DNA of 64,000 nt from Corynebacterium breve (GTDB lineage: Bacteria; Actinomycetota; Actinomycetes; Mycobacteriales; Mycobacteriaceae), in NCBI RefSeq assembly GCF_030252165.1, contig NZ_CP126969.1:1488001-1552000 (forward strand), read 5' to 3'. The position numbers were made by a program, and so were the translations under genes. Under the pieces are notes generated by a model. It searched no databases and was not told the DNA's origin. It saw only the letters and a list, made by a program, of their open reading frames with translations. This document shows positions 1 through 9,031 of this stretch, piece after piece. The stretch's first letter is position 1; the number at the start of each line of letters is the position of its first letter.

Positions 1-432
1 GTCGCAGCAATCGCCGAGGCGATCATCGAACCCATCGGCGTTCGCTTGGCGACGACTCCCCTGTCCCCGGATGAGCTATGCACTAGTTTGCGCGAGTTCC
101 TGCTCCATCACCGCGACGGTGCCGAAGTGGTAGCTGCTGCCATGTCACAGCCGCAATCCGCTGTGCGATTGAAAATATTTGAGGCTGTGACGTCGTCGAT
201 AAGCGAGTATTTTGACACCCAGATTCTCAGCCCCAGCGACATCGAAGCAGCAGCAACGGGCTTAACCCACCTGACCGTGGGTGCAGCCGCATTACACCAG
301 GCAGGTCTGCAGTTTGCCGAAGCGACCGGCGAGGAGTTCGACGCCGACAATGAATGGCAATCCCAGAATGCCGTCAGGTTGCTCTTAGCAGGTTTGCGAA
401 TGAAGGAACTCGAGAGCCAAAACGGTAAGTAA
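1..432 (+). CDS. TetR/AcrR-type regulator, C-terminal part (partial)
   Basis: The reading frame is open from the first base of the window to a TAA at 430-432, so the gene starts to the left and its DNA-binding domain is not visible. What remains is an all-helical, alanine-rich segment ending in QNAVRLLLAGLRMKE. This resembles the last helix of the ligand-binding and dimerisation domain of TetR-class repressors. The stop lies about 28 bases before the chosen glgX start, so the two genes may be cotranscribed, and the regulator may respond to a sugar or stress signal, but that is inference. The family call rests only on helical character and the C-terminal pattern. An exact copy of the iterated 12-mer GCTTATCGACGA (reverse strand, 193-204) lies inside this gene. 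Confidence 0.65.
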   Translation, partial: VAAIAEAIIEPIGVRLATTPLSPDELCTSLREFLLHHRDGAEVVAAAMSQPQSAVRLKIFEAVTSSISEYFDTQILSPSDIEAAATGLTHLTVGAAALHQAGLQFAEATGEEFDADNEWQSQNAVRLLLAGLRMKELESQNGK

Positions 433-459
433 TGCGATTTTCCACTAGCATTGCCAACT

Positions 460-2790
460 ATGACTAACGCGACTGCAGAAACTCCCCAGGTTTGGCCCGG
501 GGATGCCTATCCGCTCGGCTCAACCTACGACGGCGCAGGAACCAACTTCGCAATCTTTTCCAACATCGCCCACAAGGTGGAACTCTGCCTGATCGACCGC
601 GAGGAAAACGAGATCCGCGTTCCTCTGGAAGAGAAGGACAACTACGTCTGGCACGCTTACCTCCCTGGCGTTGTGCCGGGCCAGCGCTATGGATACCGCA
701 TTCATGGCCCTTGGGACCCAGCCAACGGCAAGCGTTGCGATCCAAACAAGCTTCTTGTCGATCCATACGCGCGAGCATTCGATGGCGAGTTCGACGGCGA
801 CCCATCCCTCTTCTCCTACGACGTTTTTGCCGACCCTCCGGGAAGCGGGCGCAACGAAGACGACTCGCTTGGCCACACCATGAAGTCCGTCGTTGTCAAC
901 CCGTTCTTCGACTGGGGTGACGACCGCGCTCCCAAGGTCCCAGCCCACGAAACCGTGATTTATGAAACTCACGTCAAGGGCATGACCGCCACTCACCCGG
1001 ACGTACCGGAGGAGATGCGCGGCACCTATGCCGGCATGGCGCACCCATCGGTGATCAACTACTTCAAAGATCTCGGCGTTACCTCGGTCGAGCTGATGCC
1101 GGTGCACCAGTTTCTCCAGGACGATCGCCTGCGCGATCTTGGTCTGCGCAACTACTGGGGCTACAACACCTTCGGCTTCTTTGCTCCCCAGCAGGATTAC
1201 GCTGCCGCAACCAAGCCAGGCGGCGCGGTGTCCGAATTCAAGGGCATGGTCCGCGCCTACCACGAGGCTGGAATCGAAATCATCCTCGACGTGGTGTACA
1301 ACCACACCGCCGAAGGCAACCACCTCGGCCCAACCATCGCATTCCGAGGCATCGACAACGAGGCGTACTACCGCTTGGTCGACGGCGACCGGTTCCACTA
1401 CATGGACTACACCGGCACGGGCAACTCCCTGAACGTGCGCGACCCGCACTCGCTGCAGCTCATCATGGATTCTTTGCGCTACTGGATCACAGAGATGCAC
1501 GTCGACGGCTTCCGCTTCGACTTGGCGTCCACCTTGGCGCGCGAGCTCGACGACGTCGATCGCCTTGCGACCTTCTTCGACCTGGTCCAGCAAGACCCTG
1601 TGGTGTCCCAGACAAAGCTCATCGCCGAGCCATGGGACATCGGCCACGACGGCTACCAGGTGGGCAACTTCCCAGCGCTCTGGAGCGAGTGGAACGGAAA
1701 GTACCGCGACACCATGCGCGACTTCTGGCGCGGCGAGCCTTCCACACTAGGTGAGTTCGCCTCCCGCCTGACCGGTTCTTCTGACCTGTACCAGCACAAC
1801 GGCCGCCGCCCAACCGCTTCGATCAACTTCATTACTGCTCACGATGGCTTTACGTTGAATGACCTAGTCAGCTACAACGAAAAGCACAATGAGGCGAACC
1901 ACGAAGACAATCGCGACGGCGAGTCCCACAACCGCTCCTGGAACCACGGCGTTGAAGGCCCCACCGACGATCCCGTCATCCTCGATCTGCGCGACCGTCA
2001 GCGACGCAACTTCTTGACCACTCTCTTGCTCTCCCAGGGCACCCCGATGATTTCGCACGGCGATGAGATTGGCCGCACCCAGGGCGGAAACAACAACGCC
2101 TACTGCCAGGACAGCGAAATCGCGTGGATGGATTGGGACCTACTGGAGAAGAACGCTGAGCTTCACGGCTTTACCCGCCGCCTATTGAAGATCCGTCAGC
2201 TGCACCCAGTGTTCCGCCGCCGCCGCTTCTTCGACGGAGGTCCTTTGGGTACCGACGTTCTCGATCGCGACATCGCTTGGCTTGTCCCAGACGGCCAGCT
2301 GATGACGCAGGGCGACTGGGACTTTGCCTTTGGCAAGGCCCTCATGGTCTACCTCAACGGTACCGCGATTGCAGAGTCCGACGAGCGAGGTCAGAAGATC
2401 GAGGACGATTCCTTCATCATGATGTTCAATGCTCACTACGAGGACATCGAGTTCACGATCCCTCCAAAGCACCTCGGCGCTAAGTGGCAGCTTCTCATCG
2501 ACACCACCGAGAAGACGGGCTACCCACTGGAACAGTCGGTTCACGAACCAGGTGACACCGTCACCGTCGAGTCCCGCTCTACCTTGGTACTCAAGCAGGT
2601 CGAACCGCCAATCTTCGACGAGCCCGACGACGAAGCAGAAAACGCTGAGAACGCTGAGCTTAGCGACGAAGCTCCTGTCGAAGAAGCTTCCGCCCCTGAG
2701 GCAGAGGCTCCTGCTGAGGCAGATGCTCCTGCTGAAGAAGAGGCCGCTGAAGCTGAGACACCAGCAGAGGAAGCCCAACCAGAGGAGTAA
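460..2790 (+). CDS. glgX: Glycogen debranching enzyme GlgX
   Basis: Cytoplasmic isoamylase-type GH13 enzyme that hydrolyses alpha-1,6 branches of phosphorylase-trimmed glycogen and releases maltodextrins for TreY/TreZ or degradation. An N-terminal CBM48-like region (about residues 10-150) precedes the barrel. Numbered from the ATG at 460, the catalytic residues are visible: DVVYNH, the nucleophile D354 in GFRFDLA, the acid/base E390 in IAEPWD, and H461-D462 in TAHDGF. An in-frame TTG at 451 is an alternative start; neither start has a clear ribosome binding site. The body matches the usual 700-720 residues. It is followed by an unusual tail of about 60 residues made almost only of Glu, Asp, Ala and Pro, with EAPAE-like repeats, which I do not regard as part of the standard family. 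Confidence 0.95.
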   Translation: MTNATAETPQVWPGDAYPLGSTYDGAGTNFAIFSNIAHKVELCLIDREENEIRVPLEEKDNYVWHAYLPGVVPGQRYGYRIHGPWDPANGKRCDPNKLLVDPYARAFDGEFDGDPSLFSYDVFADPPGSGRNEDDSLGHTMKSVVVNPFFDWGDDRAPKVPAHETVIYETHVKGMTATHPDVPEEMRGTYAGMAHPSVINYFKDLGVTSVELMPVHQFLQDDRLRDLGLRNYWGYNTFGFFAPQQDYAAATKPGGAVSEFKGMVRAYHEAGIEIILDVVYNHTAEGNHLGPTIAFRGIDNEAYYRLVDGDRFHYMDYTGTGNSLNVRDPHSLQLIMDSLRYWITEMHVDGFRFDLASTLARELDDVDRLATFFDLVQQDPVVSQTKLIAEPWDIGHDGYQVGNFPALWSEWNGKYRDTMRDFWRGEPSTLGEFASRLTGSSDLYQHNGRRPTASINFITAHDGFTLNDLVSYNEKHNEANHEDNRDGESHNRSWNHGVEGPTDDPVILDLRDRQRRNFLTTLLLSQGTPMISHGDEIGRTQGGNNNAYCQDSEIAWMDWDLLEKNAELHGFTRRLLKIRQLHPVFRRRRFFDGGPLGTDVLDRDIAWLVPDGQLMTQGDWDFAFGKALMVYLNGTAIAESDERGQKIEDDSFIMMFNAHYEDIEFTIPPKHLGAKWQLLIDTTEKTGYPLEQSVHEPGDTVTVESRSTLVLKQVEPPIFDEPDDEAENAENAELSDEAPVEEASAPEAEAPAEADAPAEEEAAEAETPAEEAQPEE

Positions 2791-2807
2791 TCCGGTGTGT
2801 CGGAGCC

Positions 2808-2843
2808 GCGGGTAGGATAAGCAGAACCACTTGTCCTACCCGC
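2808..2843 (+). terminator. 14-bp hairpin after glgX
   Basis: GCGGGTAGGATAAG (2808-2821) pairs with CTTGTCCTACCCGC (2830-2843). The only non-Watson-Crick position is a U-G wobble in RNA, and the loop is 8 bases. It sits between the glgX stop and the exonuclease ribosome binding site. There is no T tract after it, so it may be a weak terminator, an mRNA-stabilising hairpin or an operator rather than a classical intrinsic terminator. Confidence 0.5.
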
Positions 2844-2868
2844 ATTCCCCTTCAAGGAGCATGTCGAA

Positions 2869-4254
2869 GTGATTGCAGCTCACGGCGCATCCATCACCGT
2901 TACCAACCAAGCCATCCGCATTATCCCCTCGGATCTTGCGGCCTCGCTGCACGGTGTCCAGGCCGATATATCGATAGCGATCACCGATATCACCTCTGTG
3001 GGGCTCGTCCCTGGCGACGCTTGGGACAACAGTGTCCTGACGATCACGACTACTAAGGGTGAGACTTCGCTGAGTTTCGCGCCCAACACGTTGTCGGAGG
3101 CAGAACGCATCGCACAGTCCATTGAGGCCGCGCAACGGGGCGAAGCACCTGCAACCGATGCCACCTCGACGACAGTTTCGGGCATTCCGGGTTTCGATTT
3201 CGTGGCTTTCGACGTTGAGACCGCGAATGGTGAGTGGGGTTCGATCTGCCAAATTGGCTTAGTCCGGTTCATCGACGGCATTGCGACGGAACGCGCCTCG
3301 TGGCTGTGTACTCCCCCTCCGGGGTTGGACACCTTTGATCCCTACAATGTGGCGATCCACGGGATCACCGCCGATGCTGTCGCCGATGCCCCTTCCTTTG
3401 CCTCTCGTTTAGACCAGCTCGAGGAGTTCGTCGGCAAGCTCCCGATTGTGGCGCACAACGCGCAATTTGATGCCACCGCTTTGCGCGAAGCAGCCGTGGC
3501 TTCGAATAAGCCAGCGCCCACGATCATGTTCGCATGCACGCTGGCACAATCCCGCGCGGCGAAGTTGCACGTGGAAAACCACAAACTCCCGACTTTGGCT
3601 GAGGCTTTTGGGGTGGAGCTGCTCCAACACCACGATGCTGCAGCAGATGCCGCCGCGTGCGGTGAAATCATGGTTTTCTTGGCACAACAAGCTGGGCATT
3701 CCGGATCTGTCATGGAGTTTGTACACGCTACCGGTTTCACTCTGGGCGTGATCGAGTCGAATCGTGTGGTGCCTGTGCTGCGGGACCGTTCAGGTGCTGG
3801 TCGCGCGCTACAGGAATCCCGCGTGCAACAGCTCACCGAACAGCCCGAGAAGGTCGATGTGTCACCTGCGCCCGAGGTTTCTGGGGCAGGTACAGATCAA
3901 CCTTCTCGTCGAGGGCCCGCGCCGTGGCAGTCAGTGGCTACCCCCGATACCATCCCTGATCCTAATCCCGATGCGGATTCATCCAACCCGTTGTTCGGAC
4001 AAAACGTGACCCTGACTGGTGAGTTCGAGCCTTTTGACAAAGGAGCTCTGTGGTCTGGCATAGCCCATTTGGGCGGGCAGGTGGGCAAGAATGTGACGAA
4101 AAAGACCACAATTCTGGTCACCGGCGAATGGGCGACAATGACCTCGAAAGAAAAGCGCGCCCGCGAGTTGATTGACAAGGGCCAAGCTATTCAGATTTGG
4201 CCGGCAGACAAGCTGCTGTCGGTGCTCGGGCTCGATGAGGAACCACCTTTCTAG
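2869..4254 (+). CDS. DEDDh exonuclease with PH-like N-terminus and BRCT domain
   Basis: The central domain is a DnaQ/epsilon-type 3'-5' exonuclease. The DEDDh residues are visible: D115 and E117 in FDVETANG, D201 in NAQFD, and H255 with D260 in HDAAADAA. About 95 N-terminal residues form a beta-rich segment that looks like a small PH-type domain. Residues of about 372-461 form a BRCT module (VTLTGEFEPFDKG, LGGQVGKNVTKKTTILV). A variable Pro/Ser-rich linker joins the last two. The GTG start at 2869 follows AAGGAG (2854-2859) with good spacing; an ATG at 2861 is out of frame and stops at once. BRCT domains occur in NAD-dependent ligase and in some actinobacterial exonucleases, so a repair or proofreading role is likely, but the substrate cannot be deduced. 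Confidence 0.85.
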   Translation: MIAAHGASITVTNQAIRIIPSDLAASLHGVQADISIAITDITSVGLVPGDAWDNSVLTITTTKGETSLSFAPNTLSEAERIAQSIEAAQRGEAPATDATSTTVSGIPGFDFVAFDVETANGEWGSICQIGLVRFIDGIATERASWLCTPPPGLDTFDPYNVAIHGITADAVADAPSFASRLDQLEEFVGKLPIVAHNAQFDATALREAAVASNKPAPTIMFACTLAQSRAAKLHVENHKLPTLAEAFGVELLQHHDAAADAAACGEIMVFLAQQAGHSGSVMEFVHATGFTLGVIESNRVVPVLRDRSGAGRALQESRVQQLTEQPEKVDVSPAPEVSGAGTDQPSRRGPAPWQSVATPDTIPDPNPDADSSNPLFGQNVTLTGEFEPFDKGALWSGIAHLGGQVGKNVTKKTTILVTGEWATMTSKEKRARELIDKGQAIQIWPADKLLSVLGLDEEPPF

Positions 4255-4344
4255 GCCCAATTTCGGGCTGGAGGGAACCTTACTGAATATTGTGCAGTCT
4301 AAATGGGCATAACCTTTCCACTGACACATGTGAGGTGGTTGTCC

Positions 4345-4944
4345 ATGACAACACTGGCAGTTTCATCCCGGCCCGCGGTAGCTCCTTCCCTCCCGCTGCT
4401 TCCCCCGTTGCGTCTCCATCTGGAGCACAATCGCAAAACTAGCAACTCCCCGCCGTGGGGAAAATCCGCTGGTTTCCAAGAGCCTGTTCGCATCATGCTG
4501 TCCAAGCATCTATCGTGTGTTTTTCGCACCGCGAGTGGCCAGCTCTTTTCACAGAGTGACCTGGGCACTTACCAGCTCACCGCTCACCAGTTGTGGCGCT
4601 TGGCAGCCACTGAGATAATCGCAGGCCATTTGATCGGTGGCGAAACTGAGTTGCTCGTTCGTTGCTCAAGTGTCCTGCTGGGGCGTGCGACACCGCCAGG
4701 AATCGAGGTTTCCAGCGCGCATGCCTCCGGAGCCTCATGGCTTGGGCACCCTCGTACGTTTACCATTCTCCACCATCATTGTGTGCAGCTCCTGCAGCCC
4801 AAGATCGGTCTTGTCTATTCCTGGATAGTCATGCGCGAACGCCAACGGTTGTTCGTCTTCGACGCGCACCCCGAGGCAATCAGGAGTGTTCCAGGCCTCG
4901 GAGAACCAGTGGAATATGCCCACGGCTTCCCAGTGCTGCGATGA
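4345..4944 (+). CDS. Hypothetical protein, about 199 aa
   Basis: I do not recognise the family. The ATG at 4345 is preceded by GAGGTGG (4332-4338), which favours it over the in-frame ATG at 4303 that would add 14 residues. The protein has a Pro/Ser-rich start, then a mixed alpha/beta part (HQLWRLAATEIIAGHL, VYSWIVMRERQRLFVFD) with no obvious signal peptide or membrane span. It lies alone between the exonuclease gene and treY, both on the same strand. It is likely a real gene because of its ribosome binding site, its length and the lack of a better candidate in this stretch. Function unknown. Confidence 0.6.
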   Translation: MTTLAVSSRPAVAPSLPLLPPLRLHLEHNRKTSNSPPWGKSAGFQEPVRIMLSKHLSCVFRTASGQLFSQSDLGTYQLTAHQLWRLAATEIIAGHLIGGETELLVRCSSVLLGRATPPGIEVSSAHASGASWLGHPRTFTILHHHCVQLLQPKIGLVYSWIVMRERQRLFVFDAHPEAIRSVPGLGEPVEYAHGFPVLR

Positions 4945-5087
4945 CTTGGCACCACGTGTCGGCGGAAAATCATTAGTCTGGAACGTGACATTTTGTATTT
5001 GAAGTCTTAGCAACCGAACATGATTCGATTTGTGCACTGCGCCAGCTAGGCAAACACCAGCATTAGCAGTGCGAGGAGGAATTCCAC

Positions 5088-7610
5088 ATGCGCCGTCCCA
5101 TCACGTCTACCTACCGTTTGCAGCTACGTGGACCACAGGCAGACCCGGGTGGACGCGCTTTCGGGTTCGCAGAAGCTGAAGCACAGATCCCGTACTTGAA
5201 GGAACTGGGCGTCTCTCACTTGTACCTCTCCCCGATCCTCACCGCGCTTCCGGAATCGAACCACAACTACGATGTGATCGACCCGACTGAGATCAACCCA
5301 GAACTCGGTGGCATCGACGGGCTGCGTTCCCTCGCCAAAGCGGCACACGAGGAAGGCATGGGACTCATCGTCGATATCGTTCCAAACCACCTCGGCGTCG
5401 ATCAACCAAAACTGAACTCTTGGTGGTGGGATGTTCTGAAAAACGGCAAGGACTCCCACTTTGAGGCCTACTTTGATATTGACTGGCATGAGGACAACGG
5501 CGCAGGTGGCAAACTTGGCATGCCAGTTCTCGGCGCTGAGGGCGACGAGGACAAGTTGGAACTTCGCGTCGACGAAGAGCTCGACGAGATCGTCCTTGCC
5601 TACTACGACAACGTCTTCCCCGTAGCCCCCGACACTTGCGCCGGTGTAGACGACGACCCGATCGAAGTGTACGAGAAGCAGTCATACCGTCTGATGTACT
5701 GGCGTGACGGAGTCATTTCTTATCGACGATTCTTTTCCGTCAACGGGCTCGCCGGCATTCGCCAAGAAGATCCGTTGGTCTTTGAGCACTCCCACCGCGT
5801 GCTGCGCGAGATCATCGCTGAGGATCTCATCGACGGTGTGCGTGTTGACCATCCAGATGGACTTTCAGATCCTTTCGGTTATCTCAACCGACTACGTAGC
5901 CTGATTGGACCTGACCGCTGGCTGGTCGCCGAAAAGATCCTTGGCGTGACCGAGCCTCTCGATCCCCGCCTGGCGGTCGATGGCACCACCGGCTACGATG
6001 CATTACGCGAGTTTGACGGAGTCTTTGTCTCGCGCGATGCCGAAGACCACATGAGCATGCTGGCACTTCAGCAAACCGGTTCAACTTGGGACGAGCGCGC
6101 TATCGAAGCGACGGAACACCACCTCAAGCGTGAGGTTGCGCGCACCGAACTCGCCGCAGAAATCCGCAGGCTCGCCCGCGCCATCCGCCGTGACAACTTC
6201 TCCACGGCTGGCGCTTTTGTCTCCGACGAGGACCTCACTGCCACCATCGTGGACTTGGTGGCAGCAATGCCTGTCTATCGCGCCGACTACATCTCTTTGT
6301 CGCGCACCACCTCCACGGTTGTGGCGGATATGTCGCGCCGATTCCCTTCTCGTCGTGACGCACTGGATTTGATCGTTGCAGCTTTGCTGGCCAACGGCGA
6401 AGCGAAGATTCGTTTCGCGCAAGTATGTGGTGCCGTCATGGCCAAAGGCGTCGAGGACACGACCTTCTACCGCGCGGCACGACTCGTCGCATTGCAAGAG
6501 GTTGGCGGTGCACCGGGTCGCTTTGGTGTGTCGGCAGCAGAATTCCACCTCTTGCAGCAGGAACGCCAAACACTGTGGCCACACACCATGACCACCTTGT
6601 CCACGCACGACACCAAACGCAGCGAGGACACCCGCGCCCGCATCATCGAGCTCACGGAGTACCCCAACGCTTTTTCGGAACTGGTCAACCAAATCAGCGC
6701 CGTGGTTCCTTCCCCAGATCAGGCGACTGGCCACTTCCTCCTGCAGAACATTTTGGGCGTCTGGCCTGAAGACGGCGAGATTACCGACACTTTGCGGCAG
6801 CGACTGCACGACTACGCGATCAAGGCTGTACGTGAGGCAGGAGTACACACCGATTGGGTCGATCAAGACCAAGGATTTGAGCAGGCCATCATCGACTGGA
6901 TCGATGCTCTTCTCGACGGCCCTGCGACCTCCCAGATCACGGAGTTCGTCGCCAAGCTTCATCACGGCGCTGTTCAGGTGTCGCTGGGTCGCAAGATGCT
7001 GCAGATGATCGGCCCGGGTATCCCTGATACTTACCAGGGCCAGGAGTTCTTCGATTACTCGCTGGTTGATCCCGATAACCGGCGTTTCGTCGACTACACC
7101 GCGCGCAGCCAATGTCTAGAGCAACTCGACGAGGAAGGTGCGTTGGAACGCATTGTCCAAGAAGCTCGCGAAGCGATGGCCGAATCCGCCGGGCACGATC
7201 CTTACCCACACTTGAACCACTGGGCTGACCGTGCCAAGCAGGCTGTGGTGCACAAGGCGATGAAGCTTCGTCGTCAGTTGCCGGATACTTTCCTGCGCGG
7301 TGAGCACCAGGCCGTGTTCGGCGTAGGACCGGCAGAATCTCACCTGGTGGGCATCGCTCGTGGCGATGCTGACACCCCAGGAACCGAAGGCATCGGCGTG
7401 ATCGCGCTAGCTATCCGACGACCATTGAACCTGGACGACAATGGTGGTTGGCGTGGCACCACCGTCACCCTGCCGGAAGGCGACTGGACCGATCAGCTCA
7501 CCGGGCGCACATTCAGTGGCACGGTCTCGGTGTCTGAGATTCTGGAGTATCTGCCGACAGCGCTTCTGGTGGCGGATCGCTTGACGGTACTTCCGAACGT
7601 TAGCGTGTAG
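5088..7610 (+). CDS. treY: Maltooligosyl trehalose synthase TreY
   Basis: Cytoplasmic GH13 isomerase that converts the reducing-end alpha-1,4 bond of maltodextrins to an alpha,alpha-1,1 bond, giving maltooligosyl trehalose for TreZ. The opening SRITSTYRLQL-like segment (here ITSTYRLQLRG) is typical. The GH13 residues are visible: D96 in DIVPNH, nucleophile D254 in GVRVDHPDGL, acid/base E282 in LVAEKIL and D508 in STHDTKRSED. At 840 residues it is slightly longer than many homologues but complete. The ATG follows a strong GCGAGGAGG site. The alarmone synthetase starts 20 bases downstream, so the two may form one transcript. Trehalose in this group is both a compatible solute and the carrier of mycolates. 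Confidence 0.96.
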   Translation: MRRPITSTYRLQLRGPQADPGGRAFGFAEAEAQIPYLKELGVSHLYLSPILTALPESNHNYDVIDPTEINPELGGIDGLRSLAKAAHEEGMGLIVDIVPNHLGVDQPKLNSWWWDVLKNGKDSHFEAYFDIDWHEDNGAGGKLGMPVLGAEGDEDKLELRVDEELDEIVLAYYDNVFPVAPDTCAGVDDDPIEVYEKQSYRLMYWRDGVISYRRFFSVNGLAGIRQEDPLVFEHSHRVLREIIAEDLIDGVRVDHPDGLSDPFGYLNRLRSLIGPDRWLVAEKILGVTEPLDPRLAVDGTTGYDALREFDGVFVSRDAEDHMSMLALQQTGSTWDERAIEATEHHLKREVARTELAAEIRRLARAIRRDNFSTAGAFVSDEDLTATIVDLVAAMPVYRADYISLSRTTSTVVADMSRRFPSRRDALDLIVAALLANGEAKIRFAQVCGAVMAKGVEDTTFYRAARLVALQEVGGAPGRFGVSAAEFHLLQQERQTLWPHTMTTLSTHDTKRSEDTRARIIELTEYPNAFSELVNQISAVVPSPDQATGHFLLQNILGVWPEDGEITDTLRQRLHDYAIKAVREAGVHTDWVDQDQGFEQAIIDWIDALLDGPATSQITEFVAKLHHGAVQVSLGRKMLQMIGPGIPDTYQGQEFFDYSLVDPDNRRFVDYTARSQCLEQLDEEGALERIVQEAREAMAESAGHDPYPHLNHWADRAKQAVVHKAMKLRRQLPDTFLRGEHQAVFGVGPAESHLVGIARGDADTPGTEGIGVIALAIRRPLNLDDNGGWRGTTVTLPEGDWTDQLTGRTFSGTVSVSEILEYLPTALLVADRLTVLPNVSV

Positions 7611-7630
7611 TGGAGTAAGATCCACCTTCG

Positions 7631-8644
7631 ATGAGCGACAACACTATCGCCCGGCTGGGCTCCACCTACCACGAGTGGGTCAAAGCCCACCCGGACGCAG
7701 CCGACGATTTCCAAAAGGCCATCGAAGACACACTTTCCGACGCGGGTATCAACTACGACCGCGTCGTCGCACGCGTGAAGTCTTGGAAATCCCTCAAACA
7801 CAAAGCGCGTAAGACCACCGACAAAGGCGCACCGGTATATCCCGATCCGTGGAGCGATATCCATGACAAGATCGGCGTGCGCATTACCGTTTTGCACTCC
7901 ACCGACATCCCCGTGGTCCTGGACATTTTGGCGCACTCCTTCGATGTGATTCGCAGCATCGACAAGGCCTTGGAAACCAAGGTGTCCGGCGGATTCGGCT
8001 ACGGCTCCCACCACCTTGTGGTCACGGTGAACGAGGAATCGGAAGGCTTGCAAGACTATGTGGGAATCGATTTTGAGATCCAAGTCCGCACCGTCTTGCA
8101 GCACGCATGGGCCGAATTCGAGCACGACATTCGATACAAGCGTGGCCAAGGCGACATTGACCCACAGGTGGATCGCTCCTTCACTTTGGCCGCTGGGCTC
8201 ATCGAACTTGCCGATCAGCAGTTCGACCAAATCGCAGCGTTGCACGACCCAGAAACCCTGCGCCCGACCGACGAAGAAGTCGAGCTCACCGCCGAGACAC
8301 TTCCGGGTATTCTCGCGATGCTGGTGGGTACTCGCTTCCCTCGCTCGCGTTTTGAGCACTATCGCTGGCTTGAAGAGCTCCTAGTGCTCAACAACATCAC
8401 CACAGTCAGCCAGCTCACTGACTTGCTCAACGAGGCAGATATCGAGGCAGTCTCGTCCGCGATGAATTACCGCTTCGTGCCCGGCCAAGTACGCATTATC
8501 GACGACCTCCTGCTCAACCGATTCGGACGGGAGCACATCGAACGCACCGCCAAGACCGGCACTAATCCTGCGCAGCGGAAAGAGCGCCTCAAGCGACGTC
8601 TGAAACTCTTGCGGTCGGCGGGGAAATCGTCGCTAAGCGACTAG
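7631..8644 (+). CDS. Small alarmone synthetase (RelA/SpoT synthetase domain)
   Basis: Predicted (p)ppGpp synthetase without a hydrolase domain. The RelA_SpoT nucleotidyltransferase fold covers about residues 30-175: SWKSLKHKA, the D79-KIG-V-R84 motif, GYGSHHLVV, and E149 in FEIQVRTVLQHAWAEFEHD, a conserved position that catalysis needs. No HD hydrolase domain and no TGS/ACT regulatory domains are present. The C-terminal 150 residues are helical and end in a basic segment (RKERLKRRLKLLR) that I do not recognise; it could mediate oligomerisation or RNA contact. Corynebacteria are known to carry short RelS/RelP-like synthetases besides the long Rel, and some are inactive, so activity is not certain. 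The stop overlaps the convergent S4 gene by four bases (CTAG). Confidence 0.85.
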   Translation: MSDNTIARLGSTYHEWVKAHPDAADDFQKAIEDTLSDAGINYDRVVARVKSWKSLKHKARKTTDKGAPVYPDPWSDIHDKIGVRITVLHSTDIPVVLDILAHSFDVIRSIDKALETKVSGGFGYGSHHLVVTVNEESEGLQDYVGIDFEIQVRTVLQHAWAEFEHDIRYKRGQGDIDPQVDRSFTLAAGLIELADQQFDQIAALHDPETLRPTDEEVELTAETLPGILAMLVGTRFPRSRFEHYRWLEELLVLNNITTVSQLTDLLNEADIEAVSSAMNYRFVPGQVRIIDDLLLNRFGREHIERTAKTGTNPAQRKERLKRRLKLLRSAGKSSLSD

Positions 8645-9018
8645 CGGCCACGTAGCTCGTCGAGTTTGCGACGATCCCGCTTTGTTGGCCTGCCTGCGCC
8701 ACGGTCACGCCTAGGCATAGACGCGATGAGTTCTTTCGGCGGGGGCGGCGGAGAGTGGTCAATATAGCAGGTACGGGCGACAGGCGCCCCGACGCGCTTC
8801 TTGATCGTGGTGACCACCTCGAGGTCAACGTACCGATGGTCTTTCCAGATGTGAACCCGATCACCTGGGACTACCTGGGAAGCAGGTTTTACCGCCTCGT
8901 CGTTGAGCTTGATGTGCCCGGCGCGCACTGCTTGAGCGGCATCGCTGCGCGTTTTGTACATCCGAACGGCCCATGCCCACGCGTCGATGCGGACGGGGCC
9001 GTCGCTAGGTGCGGTCAT
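8641..9018 (-). CDS. S4-domain RNA-binding protein (HSP15-like)
   Basis: A 125-residue protein with an N-terminal S4 RNA-binding fold (RIDAWAWAVRMYKTRSDAAQAVRAGHIKLND), as in the heat-shock protein 15 / YrfH family, which binds rRNA on stalled 50S subunits. A linker with five consecutive prolines and a strongly basic tail (RRDRGAGRPTKRDRRK) follow. The length is usual for this family. The gene converges on the alarmone synthetase with a four-base stop overlap and lies 13 bases from the next minus-strand gene, so it is probably the second gene of a short operon with the small membrane protein upstream. Confidence 0.85.
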   Translation of the reverse strand: MTAPSDGPVRIDAWAWAVRMYKTRSDAAQAVRAGHIKLNDEAVKPASQVVPGDRVHIWKDHRYVDLEVVTTIKKRVGAPVARTCYIDHSPPPPPKELIASMPRRDRGAGRPTKRDRRKLDELRGR

Positions 9019-9031
9019 GCAGAAAGTGCGC

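Noticed and set aside
520..1647. Minus-strand open frame of 375 codons inside glgX
   Set aside because: Antisense shadow of a strongly conserved GH13 gene; no ribosome binding site and no family motif.
6081..7112. Minus-strand open frame of 343 codons inside treY
   Set aside because: Lies antisense to conserved TreY motifs; no recognisable domain.
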